A DNA stretch of 6,271 bases. Source: CAWDLX01 sp046728155 (lineage in GTDB: Bacteria > Actinomycetota > Actinomycetes > Mycobacteriales > Micromonosporaceae). Location of the stretch: NCBI GenBank assembly GCA_046728155.1, contig JBKPDY010000089.1:1-6271 (forward strand), in the 5' to 3' direction. The notes under the pieces were generated by a model. The model saw only the letters and a program-made list of their open reading frames with translations. It was not told the origin of the DNA and searched no databases. Both the position numbers and the translations under genes were made by a program. Positions 1 through 5,312 of the stretch are shown here, piece by piece; positions within the stretch are counted from its first letter, which is position 1, and the number at the start of each line of letters is the position of its first letter.

Positions 1-2
1 GC

Positions 3-18
3 ATTGCTACGGAGCAAT
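3..18 (-). terminator. Small hairpin after the 3' end of the 29-715 gene
   Basis: ATTGCT (3-8) and AGCAAT (13-18) are perfect inverted repeats around a 4-nt loop. They lie 10 bases beyond the stop codon of the leftward gene. No T-tract follows, which is common for actinobacterial terminators but also makes the call weak. The 6-bp stem is only moderately stable. Confidence 0.25.
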
Positions 19-28
19 CAAGATCGAG

Positions 29-715
29 TTATAGGTCACGATCTCCCGAGGGCAGGACCTTCGACCAATCCGGCGCCAGCCGTATCCGTGCGTGGACGCT
101 GTTATGTTCGGATGGGTAGGTGATACCAAGTCGTCGCCAGAAGTCGACGAACACCCATGGGTCGTCGCGCTCGAACTCATCGTCTGGAAAGGCCTTGCCG
201 GGTTCGTGGCCGTCCAGCAGGAACAGGCCATCGTCGGTGAACGTGAGACTAACCAGGTAGGGCAAGATGTCCGCGACTTGGGTGCGCGTCAGTTCGGCCA
301 CGATGGTCGGGTCACCGCGCCACTTGCGAGAAAGCTTAGCCAGCTCGGCTCGGTCCTCGACGAAGTAACCCGGGACCTGTGCGCATCTATCCACGACTCG
401 GCCGTCGTCGACGAGGGCATGGGCCCAGTAGTCACCGTCATAGATGTGCACCGTGCTGGCAAGGGTGCCGAGCGATCGGGAGATGAACTCGGCGGCGGGC
501 AGATCGAAGAAGAAGCTCGGCCACAACGCGACGGTCCAACCGTTGGTCGCCGCGTAAATCAGGACCTCGTTGCGACCCTGGTCGTCGGCGTCCGCTTGGT
601 CGACCTCGACTCTCTGTGCCGGCAATCCGTGTAGATCGAAGAAGCCTTCGACGGCCGTTAGAACCTGACCCGCCTGCTCAGTTTGGAACGCCGATACGGC
701 TAGGAATAGGCCCAT
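29..715 (-). CDS. Conserved-looking hypothetical protein, 228 aa
   Basis: The function is not recognised. The frame is open to 967 with only a TTG as far start. I place the start at ATG 715 because the product then begins MGLFLAVSAFQTEQ, and the 84 upstream residues are rich in Arg, Pro and Cys and unlike the rest. The ribosome binding site before ATG 715 is weak. The protein is acidic and rich in aromatics, with no signal peptide, membrane segment or cysteine pair. Notable stretches are NGWTVALWPSFFFD (from about residue 57), a YDGDYWAHALVDDGRVVDR stretch in the middle, and DPWVFVDFWRRLGITYP near the C-terminus. From memory, similar actinobacterial proteins of unknown function share the GWTV-LWP, YDGDYW and DPWVFVDFWRRLGI blocks, so it is probably full length. 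An immunity-protein or SMI1/KNR4-like role is possible but not shown. It stands alone, facing away from the neighbouring IS. Confidence 0.75.
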   Translation of the reverse strand: MGLFLAVSAFQTEQAGQVLTAVEGFFDLHGLPAQRVEVDQADADDQGRNEVLIYAATNGWTVALWPSFFFDLPAAEFISRSLGTLASTVHIYDGDYWAHALVDDGRVVDRCAQVPGYFVEDRAELAKLSRKWRGDPTIVAELTRTQVADILPYLVSLTFTDDGLFLLDGHEPGKAFPDDEFERDDPWVFVDFWRRLGITYPSEHNSVHARIRLAPDWSKVLPSGDRDL

Positions 716-1016
716 GGGATGGCACCGTACGCGCTGGGCCCGGCACAGTGGTGCTCCCCGCTCGCTGTTGGCAGGGCGCGGCGTGGGGATGATCTGGTTT
801 GAGGTGGTGAGGTCGGCCCACGCCGCTCGGTGGTGGCTCAGTTCGGTGAGGGTCAAAGGTGCGGACCGCTGAGGTGCTCCGGGGGGCCCCGTCCTGAGGC
901 GATCCAACTCGTCGGCCACCGCCCCGGCACCGCATGCGCGGCAGAAGCAGGCTCCCCTCTGTGTCAAGAGGCCGGCGAGGAATGGTGTTCTGGGGCGCTG
1001 TGTGCTGTCGTTGCAG

Positions 1017-1033
1017 TCGGGGCTCCGCCCCGA
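1017..1033. repeat. Compact GC hairpin (7-bp stem, 3-nt loop)
   Basis: TCGGGGC TCC GCCCCGA is a perfect inverted repeat. This GGGGC-TCC-GCCCC type of hairpin is very common in actinobacterial intergenic DNA and may act as a transcription terminator or RNA-stabilising structure on either strand. There is no T-tract. Confidence 0.5.
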
Positions 1034-1103
1034 ACCCCGGCCTTCCCTCGGAGATGGGCATCGGGGGTCCTCCTCGGTCGGGCACCGAAGGCATACGACG
1101 AAC

Positions 1104-1172
1104 CTCGTCCGGTGGCAAGGGACAAGCCTCGCTGCGCTCGGTCGCCGACGCGACCCCTTGCCACCGGACGAG
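1104..1172. repeat. Perfect 18-bp inverted repeat with a 33-nt loop
   Basis: The left arm, 1104-1121, reads CTCGTCCGGTGGCAAGGG. The right arm, 1155-1172, is its exact reverse complement. The loop (1122-1154) contains CTCGCTGCGCTCGG, a motif often seen in actinobacterial repeats. The symmetry stops sharply at both ends of the arms. It could form a strong RNA hairpin or DNA cruciform. It could be a bidirectional terminator, a miniature transposable or REP-like repeat, or the target or end structure of the adjacent IS110 element. Nothing here decides between these. Confidence 0.75.
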
Positions 1173-1204
1173 AACCGACGTCTGGTCGCAGACTGCCTGA
1201 CCGA

Positions 1205-1221
1205 GGAGATCCCTCATCTCC
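1205..1221. repeat. Hairpin beyond the transposase 3' end
   Basis: GGAGAT (1205-1210) and ATCTCC (1216-1221) pair around a 5-nt loop. It lies about 70 bases past the stop codon of the leftward transposase, so it could terminate that transcript or belong to the right end of the IS. The stem is short. Confidence 0.3.
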
Positions 1222-1288
1222 CTGGGCAAGCTCAGCATCCACACCGGGGTGATCATTAGTTGGTGCGGCAACGGTGGGCGGTCGTGTT

Positions 1289-2428
1289 CTAGGGCTGGCG
1301 GTTTGCGGGTCCGGGCTGTGACTGATCCGAAGTGCCGGCCGTCGGGATTGGGCCGGCCGCGCTGGATTGCAGAGTCGCTCCCGTGTGTCCTCCCGGGCCC
1401 GTCCGGGCGGCCTTGGCATCGTTGACCATGCGTTTGTAGACGAGGTCGGACAGGCGTCGTTTGAGGGCGCGCATGGCTTCCATGGGGGTCTTGCCCGCGG
1501 CGAGTTTGCGGCGGTAGTAGGCGCGGCCGTCGGTGTCGTGGCGGAGTTGGACGACGGCCATGATGTGCAGGACCCGGTTGATGCGCCGGTTCCCGGCCCG
1601 GGAGAGGCGGTGGCGGCGTTGGTCGCCGGAGGACGCCTCGATGGGGGCGGTGCCGTTCCAGGACGCGAAGTGGCCGGGGGTGGCGAAGCGGGCGACGTCA
1701 CCGATGTCGCTGATCAGGCGGGCGGCGCCGGAGGGACCGATCCCGTTGAGTCGTTGGAGTCTGCTGCCGGTGGCGTCAACGAGTTCGGTCAGTTGCACGT
1801 TGGCGGCCTTGATCTTCTTGTCGATCACGACGAGTTCGGTGATGAGCTCGGATGCGAGCTGCCGACGGGTGCGTCCGACGATGTCGCGTGGCCGGACGGT
1901 GGTGAGCAGTGCCCGCGCCTGTGGTGCGGACAGGAACACCTTCGCCCCGCCCGGTACCAGCTCGAGCGGCAGCTTGTGGATACGGCTGATGGTCTCGGTA
2001 CGTGCCCGGCCGAGTCCGTCGCGACGATCCACCAGCAGCCGCAGCGCGACTGTCGTGTCGTCGGTGGTGACAGGGCGCAGCCCGGAGGTGCGCAGGCCCA
2101 CCACGGCTACGCTGTGGGCGTCGACCGGGTCGGTCTTGCGGCCCTGGCCGGTGGCGAACACCCGCACCCGAGCGGACAGCTTCGCCGGCACATCCACGAC
2201 GGTCTCGCCGTCGGCGACCAAGCGTTGGGCGATGTGCCGTCCGATGCCGTTGCAGCCCTCCACCGCCCAGAGCCGATCCGGGTAACGGCGGCCGACGGCG
2301 AGCATCGTCCGGTAGCCGTCGCGGTCGGTTCCGAACCGACCCTGCGCGAGGACCTTCTCGCTGTGGTCGATGATCTCAATGGTGGCCGACCGCTTGTGCG
2401 GATCCATGCCGACGATGACGCGTCCCAT
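1289..2428 (-). CDS. IS110-family transposase (DEDD recombinase), intact, 379 aa
   Basis: This is the recombinase of an IS110-type insertion sequence, an enzyme that in studied members cuts and joins donor and target DNA under guidance of a bridge RNA. The N-terminal RuvC-like domain (DEDD_Tnp_IS110, about residues 4-160) opens with VIVGMDPHK and has Asp9, Glu57 (AVEGCNG), Asp100 and Asp103 (KTDPVDAH), the full acidic set. A linker follows, probably coiled-coil (about 180-220). The C-terminal Transposase_20 domain (about 224-310) begins RLNGIGPSGAARL and carries FASWNGTAPIEASSG, where Ser266/Ser267 fits the catalytic serine. The tail after about 345 is Gly/Pro/Ser-rich. The frame is open to 2539, but ATG 2428 is chosen because it has GAGGGAG (2435-2441 on the other strand) 6 nt upstream and starts just before the domain. 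Length is normal for the family and no frameshift is seen, so it may be active. Confidence 0.96.
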   Translation of the reverse strand: MGRVIVGMDPHKRSATIEIIDHSEKVLAQGRFGTDRDGYRTMLAVGRRYPDRLWAVEGCNGIGRHIAQRLVADGETVVDVPAKLSARVRVFATGQGRKTDPVDAHSVAVVGLRTSGLRPVTTDDTTVALRLLVDRRDGLGRARTETISRIHKLPLELVPGGAKVFLSAPQARALLTTVRPRDIVGRTRRQLASELITELVVIDKKIKAANVQLTELVDATGSRLQRLNGIGPSGAARLISDIGDVARFATPGHFASWNGTAPIEASSGDQRRHRLSRAGNRRINRVLHIMAVVQLRHDTDGRAYYRRKLAAGKTPMEAMRALKRRLSDLVYKRMVNDAKAARTGPGGHTGATLQSSAAGPIPTAGTSDQSQPGPANRQP

Positions 2429-2640
2429 GCTGAACTCCCTCGCTCGTACCACTGTGGACATGGCGAGGAGGGCAACGCTACTTCGAGCGGGGCATACCCG
2501 TCTTGAGCCTCTCCGCGCCGCGGTGGCCGGCGGGCGCACGCCAAATGAGAGTCACACCAACCCGCTGTGGACAGCCGAAATGAGAGCGACCCACCGACCA
2601 CCTCGACCTAGCCTGGCCCGGCTGCGGTCGTAGATCCAGT
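2429..2640 (-). ncRNA. Candidate bridge-RNA region of the IS110 element
   Basis: In the IS110 group studied so far (for example IS621), the non-coding DNA upstream of the recombinase gene encodes a structured bridge RNA with target- and donor-binding loops. The corresponding place here is this stretch, read leftward. It has several short self-complementary segments: GCTGTGGACAGC at 2564-2575, CCACTGTGG within 2442-2460, and GC-rich pairs around 2520-2550. CTGTGGACA occurs twice (2452-2460 and 2565-2573). The assignment rests on position and family knowledge; I could not identify the two guide loops or the exact boundaries. Part of it, at least beyond about 2542, may instead be another IS end. 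Confidence 0.35.
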
Positions 2641-2666
2641 TAACAAGTAGCCGAGATGAGCGCGAC
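2539..2666 (+). repeat. Three-copy motif, possible end of an IS21-like element
   Basis: Copies read CGCCAAATGAGAGTCAC (2539-2555), AGCCGAAATGAGAGCGAC (2573-2590) and AGCCGAGATGAGCGCGAC (2649-2666). Copies 2 and 3 agree at 16 of 18 positions; copy 1 shares the core AAATGAGAG. Copy 2 is preceded by CTGTGGAC. Multiple spaced terminal repeats of this style, with a GTGGACAGCCGAAATGAGAG consensus, are what I associate from memory with actinobacterial IS21-family ends. No istA or istB gene is present, so this would be a remnant into or beside which the IS110 inserted. Confidence 0.4.
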
Positions 2667-2672
2667 GCGCTC
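2658..2672. promoter_or_regulatory. 15-bp perfect palindrome, possible operator
   Basis: GAGCGCG-A-CGCGCTC has 7-bp arms around a single central base and overlaps the third copy of the AAATGAGAG-type repeat. It lies about 95 bases upstream of the 2768 gene. It may be a repressor site or just a GC-rich hairpin; the link to the downstream gene is inference. Confidence 0.3.
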
Positions 2673-2755
2673 GTGCCGACCGACTGCCCTCATCACTTCG
2701 CGGGAAATCGCGTCAACGGCTGGTGCTGGCATGATGTCCAGTCGACGGCTCGACT

Positions 2756-2762
2756 AGGAAGG
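2756..2762 (+). promoter_or_regulatory. Ribosome binding site deciding the 2768 start
   Basis: AGGAAGG lies 5 nt before ATG 2768 and only 2 nt before the in-frame GTG 2765. The spacing favours the ATG. Confidence 0.6.
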
Positions 2763-2767
2763 CTGTG

Positions 2768-3325
2768 ATGGGCGACTGGTTCGAGATCATTGCCGATATC
2801 GAGGCAACGGCCGAGAAGGCCGACCGCCTGGCGGCCGAGGTGATGGCCTGGCTGGTTGAGCGAAACATCGTCGTGGCCGAGCCGACCGACTGTGTCCTGG
2901 CCGGTGACGGGTATGCCCCTGGGCGGAACTATGCGGCCGCGGTCATCCAGCCGGACCCGCACCTGTACGACCTGAGAACGAACGGCCTTAGCGTGATCAC
3001 CGGGCGTACGGTGTTCTATTCGATGGGCGTCGAGCAGGTCGTCTGTCCGTACTGTGGGGCTCGGGTCGTAGACCGCCGTGACGAAGATTCCTGGCACCGG
3101 TTTGCTGAGAGTATCGATGCCTGGTATTCGGGCGAGAGTGGTGTTCGCGTCTGCGAGCACTGCGCGCGGTCGATGGGCTTGAACGAGTGGCATTGGAGCC
3201 CGCCATGGGGTTTCGGCTATCTGGGATTCCAGTTCTGGAACTGGCCCCCGCTCGCCTCGGGGTTCGTCGCGGAGGTGTCTAGCCGTCTAGGGCACCGGAC
3301 GGTTGCACCGTGTGGAAAGCTCTGA
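2768..3325 (+). CDS. Hypothetical protein with two CxxC pairs (probable zinc ribbon), 185 aa
   Basis: I do not recognise a function, though the protein looks like a conserved actinobacterial family, sometimes mis-named as a sugar ABC transporter ATPase; it has no Walker motifs. Residues 1-32 look helical (EKADRLAAEVMAWLVER). The middle has APGRNYAAAV (50-59) and LRTNGLSVITGRTVFY (69-84). Cys93-Pro-Tyr-Cys96-Gly and Cys129-Glu-His-Cys132 are 33 residues apart and probably bind one zinc. After that comes a Trp/Phe/Gly-rich part (WHWSPPWGFGYLGFQFWNWPP, about 141-161) and an LGHRTV...GKL end that suggests a complete C-terminus. No signal peptide is seen. The ATG at 2768 has AGGAAGG at good distance; GTG 2765 is the alternative. 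It is a single gene, with no downstream gene closer than about 320 bases. A nucleic-acid or protein-binding role is only a guess. Confidence 0.85.
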   Translation: MGDWFEIIADIEATAEKADRLAAEVMAWLVERNIVVAEPTDCVLAGDGYAPGRNYAAAVIQPDPHLYDLRTNGLSVITGRTVFYSMGVEQVVCPYCGARVVDRRDEDSWHRFAESIDAWYSGESGVRVCEHCARSMGLNEWHWSPPWGFGYLGFQFWNWPPLASGFVAEVSSRLGHRTVAPCGKL

Positions 3326-3482
3326 CAAGGTCCTCCCGTCTTCGAGATCACTCTCTGCGGTCCATGCGCCGCACTAACATGCCGCGAGTCGCGCGTCTGA
3401 AGCGATCATGCAAGGCGTCGCCTGATGCCACGACATCACGCATCATCCGGACTCGGGCACCAGATGCCAAGATCGTGTTTAG

Positions 3483-3519
3483 CCCCGGGACATGCTTGAA
3501 AGTTCTGTCCCAGGACATG
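3483..3519. mobile_element. Possible IS end remnant (spaced GGACATG repeats)
   Basis: CCCCGGGACATG (3483-3494) and TCCCAGGACATG (3508-3519) agree at 10 of 12 positions, 25 bases apart, followed by GGTTACAG. On the other strand this reads TGTAACCCATGTCCTGGGACA, which resembles the ends of IS481/IS3-type elements (TGTNACCCATGTCCTGGGACA style). No transposase is left nearby. The likeness is from memory and unverified. Confidence 0.3.
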
Positions 3520-3545
3520 GGTTACAGATGATCTAGGCGTGGCGA

Positions 3546-3561
3546 CTTGATCGGGATCAAG
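3546..3561. promoter_or_regulatory. 16-bp palindrome upstream of the SDR gene
   Basis: CTTGATC-GG-GATCAAG has perfect 7-bp arms. It sits 86 bases before GTG 3648 and 14 bases before the alternative ATG 3576. Size and symmetry suit a dimeric regulator (MarR/TetR/GntR type), so it may be the operator of the SDR gene. No regulator gene is next to it. Confidence 0.4.
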
Positions 3562-3647
3562 ACGGCCTCTGCCTAATGGCCCCCGGGCGCAACCGCGAGG
3601 GGCTCGTCAATCCTTGCCCCAGGCCGGACTTGTGCAATCGTGTCAAG

Positions 3648-4475
3648 GTGTCGGAAGGCTCAATACAGGCGAATGACGCCACCCATGTCGCGATCGTGAC
3701 CGGTGCGAACCATGGGATTGGAGCCGCAACGGCGTTGGCCCTGGCCGGCGCCGGATGTGCCGTGCTGTGCGCCTACTGGCGGGTCGAGGATCCACTTGAC
3801 GCCGCAGTCCCCGACGCGTACCGCCACCACCGGGCGGCTGACGCAGGACACGTCGAGTCTGCGATCCGTGCCGCCGGCGGCCGAGCCGTAGCCGCCGAAG
3901 CGGATCTTCGCGATTCCGCCACGCCGGCGCGCCTGTTCGACACCGCGGAGACGCACCTCGGGCCTGTCGATGTCCTGATCAATAACGCCACGGGATGGGT
4001 TCAGGACTCCTTCACCCCTACTTCAAAGGACCGACACGGCCGCAGACTCCAGCCGGTCAGCGCCGCTACCTACTCGGCGCAATTTGGGGTCGACGCCATG
4101 GCCCCGGCCCTGCTCATCGCTGAGTTCGCCCGCCGGCATGTTCTGCGCGGATCCCAGTGGGGTCGCATCATCGGACTGACCTCCGGCGGCGATCTCGGCT
4201 TCCCCGAGGAGGTCTCCTACGGCGCGGCGAAGGCGGCACAAACCAACTACACGATGTCCGCAGCGTTCGAGCTCGCCCACCTCGGCATCACGGCGAACAT
4301 GGTGCACCCGCCCGTGACCGACACCGGCTGGGTCACCGACTCCGTGCGGGAAGCCGTTGCCGCCAGCGGAACGCTGATCCACGTCGCCACGCCGGCCGAG
4401 GTTGCCGAGGTCATCGCCTTCCTCGCCTCGGACGCCGCTGCGCTCATCACCGGCAACGTGATCACACTGCGCTAG
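3648..4475 (+). CDS. Short-chain dehydrogenase/reductase (SDR), 275 aa
   Basis: This is an NAD(P)(H)-dependent oxidoreductase of the classical SDR type, cytosolic, substrate unknown; 3-oxoacyl-ACP reductase would be a usual automatic label. Numbered from the far ATG 3576, the dinucleotide-binding motif TGANHGIG is at 42-49, EADLRD at 108-113, INNATG at 135-140, the catalytic Ser203 in LTSGG, and YGAAK at 215-219 (Tyr215, Lys219). The fourth tetrad position, normally Asn in a VN context, appears to be Asp173 (FGVDAMAPALL). A long insert, AYWRVEDPLDAAVPDAYRHHRAADAGH (66-92), follows the second strand and a second one, SKDRHGRRLQPVSAATY, follows NNAT; I recall a distinct actinobacterial SDR subgroup with both. 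The C-terminal HPPVTDTGWVTD and ASDAAALITGNVITLR are typical. The start is uncertain: GTG 3648 puts TGxxxGIG at the usual distance, but TTG 3630 and ATG 3576 are open too and none has a good ribosome binding site. Confidence 0.92.
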   Translation: MSEGSIQANDATHVAIVTGANHGIGAATALALAGAGCAVLCAYWRVEDPLDAAVPDAYRHHRAADAGHVESAIRAAGGRAVAAEADLRDSATPARLFDTAETHLGPVDVLINNATGWVQDSFTPTSKDRHGRRLQPVSAATYSAQFGVDAMAPALLIAEFARRHVLRGSQWGRIIGLTSGGDLGFPEEVSYGAAKAAQTNYTMSAAFELAHLGITANMVHPPVTDTGWVTDSVREAVAASGTLIHVATPAEVAEVIAFLASDAAALITGNVITLR

Positions 4476-4485
4476 CCCCACCAAA

Positions 4486-4517
4486 GTCGGCTGCCCGACC
4501 ATCAGCGCCAGCGGCGC
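4486..4517 (+). terminator. Two small hairpins after the SDR gene
   Basis: GTCGG-CTGC-CCGAC (4486-4499) and GCGCC-AGC-GGCGC (4505-4517) begin 10 bases after the SDR stop codon. Each has a 5-bp stem and neither is followed by a T-tract. Tandem short GC hairpins at a gene end could serve as a terminator, but the evidence is only positional. Confidence 0.3.
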
Positions 4518-4804
4518 AGCTCCACAACAGACAAACTCGACCGGGTCTACATCTGCGGTCGTCGCTAGAGCGCACTGCGCAGCGGAACGATCTTCAGGTT
4601 GGCTTCGGTGTATCTGCGTGGCTCCGTCATGACAAGAGACAACCTCACATGCCGGAGACCCAGCATCCACACTCTGCCGCTGAGCGGTCCAGACGACCGG
4701 ACCTGCTTGAGACGAGCGCGTCTATACCGGTCCGGTCAAGTCGCTCGTCGGGGTCGGTACGCGCCAGGATCTCCGCGGCGATCTGGTTCGCGGGCTGGCC
4801 GCAG

Positions 4805-4978
4805 CTAGCTCGGTAAGTCCGATACAGCGAGCAGGTGCGCGAGCCCCCGGACCGCCACGTCGCTTAGCCCGGCCGCGGCGCGGTTGCCCGCCTGCCGGCG
4901 AGGACGAAACACTCGATGTACGCGGCCGAGCCGAGGTACGAATAGGAACAGGAAGATCACTGTGCCAAAAGCCAGCAT
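4805..4978 (-). CDS. Possible small membrane protein, 57 aa
   Basis: The product starts MLAFGTVIFLFLFVPRLGRV, a hydrophobic stretch followed by an Arg-rich part (HRVFRPRRQAGNR) and an amphipathic end (SDVAVRGLAHLLAVSDLPS). That order, membrane segment then positive charge, fits a single-pass protein with a cytosolic tail. The frame is open upstream to a TGA about 40 bases before the ATG, with in-frame residues DQRAAVTRLAGLG, but no other start codon. The ribosome binding site is poor (TTTAGGG directly before the ATG). It may be a real small protein, a fragment of a larger decayed membrane gene, or chance. No family is recognised. Confidence 0.3.
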   Translation of the reverse strand: MLAFGTVIFLFLFVPRLGRVHRVFRPRRQAGNRAAAGLSDVAVRGLAHLLAVSDLPS

Positions 4979-5137
4979 CCCTAAACCCGCGAGCCGGGTT
5001 ACAGCGGCCCGCTGATCTCACAGAACCGCCTCAGCCAGCCCACTCTTCTGCCGCTGATCGTTTGCCTGGATGTGCGCGCTCATGCCGATGTGCGGATATT
5101 CTGCGGCCGGCGGGACGTCGGCGGCCATTGGCGTCGA

Positions 5138-5203
5138 GGCTCAAGCCGCCGCACGAGCCCCGCGCACGGAGAGCTCGGCGTAAGCCCGGCGGCGGTTTGA
5201 GGC
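5138..5203. repeat. Large imperfect hairpin (15-bp arms)
   Basis: The arm GGCTCAAGCCGCCGC (5138-5152) pairs with GCGGCGGTTTGAGGC (5189-5203): 13 Watson-Crick pairs, one G-U and one mismatch. The 36-nt loop has an inner pairing CGAGC (5154-5158) with GCTCG (5173-5177), giving a nested structure. It sits 110 bases upstream of a strong ribosome binding site. It may be a structured leader, a terminator or an old repeat end. Confidence 0.4.
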
Positions 5204-5299
5204 GAGCATGAGTTCCGCCGAGTAGACGGCCACAGCATCTATGCCGGGCTTCACGGGGGTCGGCAGCGGGTATCAAACGGATCATTACGAGGGCGGCGC

Positions 5300-5306
5300 A
5301 AGGAGG
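5300..5306 (+). promoter_or_regulatory. Consensus Shine-Dalgarno site
   Basis: AAGGAGG is followed 6 nt later by ATG 5313. This is the best ribosome binding site in the window, yet it drives only a 32-codon frame. Confidence 0.6.
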
Positions 5307-5312
5307 ATCGTC

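Larger units (their letters stand above)
716..1288. other. Intergenic region with hairpins; no convincing gene
   Basis: Frames are open here on both strands, but their translations are low-complexity Arg/Pro/Ser-rich, as expected from GC-rich shadow frames. The stretch 716-967 is an in-frame extension of the 29-715 gene from a TTG, without a Shine-Dalgarno site, and is more likely non-coding or a gene remnant. The region holds the hairpins listed separately at 1017-1033, 1104-1172 and 1205-1221. The right end of the IS110 element should lie somewhere just left of 1289, but I cannot fix it. Confidence 0.5.
3326..3647. other. Intergenic, with traces of an IS end
   Basis: The only sizeable open frame in it (ATG 3310 to 3531) gives a basic, Arg/Ser/Thr-rich product without a ribosome binding site or recognisable domain, overlaps the end of the previous gene, and is rejected as a gene. 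The stretch contains the paired GGGACATG-type motifs at 3483-3519 and a palindrome at 3546-3561, listed separately. The SDR promoter should lie here, but no clear -35/-10 pair is seen. Confidence 0.5.

Noticed and set aside
92..634. 180-codon open frame on the plus strand
   Set aside because: It lies entirely antisense to the better-supported 29-715 gene and its product has no recognisable motif.
678..1271. 197-codon minus-strand frame beginning MPHQLMITPVWML
   Set aside because: The product becomes Arg/Pro/Ser-rich, runs across the 18-bp inverted repeat and into the start of the 29-715 gene in another frame, and matches nothing known to me.
1367..2506. 379-codon open frame on the plus strand
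   Set aside because: It is the antisense shadow of the transposase; its Gly/Val/Asp-rich product is a codon-bias artefact.
1183..2695. GACTGCC and CCCTCATC words on both sides of the transposase as insertion-site direct repeats
   Set aside because: The two words are adjacent on one side and separated by a dozen bases on the other, so they do not form a true direct repeat.
3310..3531. 73-codon plus-strand ORF overlapping the zinc-ribbon gene end
   Set aside because: No ribosome binding site, Arg/Ser/Thr-rich product, and it runs through the possible IS end.
4023..4670. 215-codon minus-strand frame
   Set aside because: It is antisense to the SDR, whose catalytic motifs settle the coding strand.
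5070..5183. 37-codon plus-strand ORF starting MCALMPMCGY
   Set aside because: It has no ribosome binding site and its Ala-rich product is what GC-rich DNA gives by chance; it also spans one arm of the hairpin.
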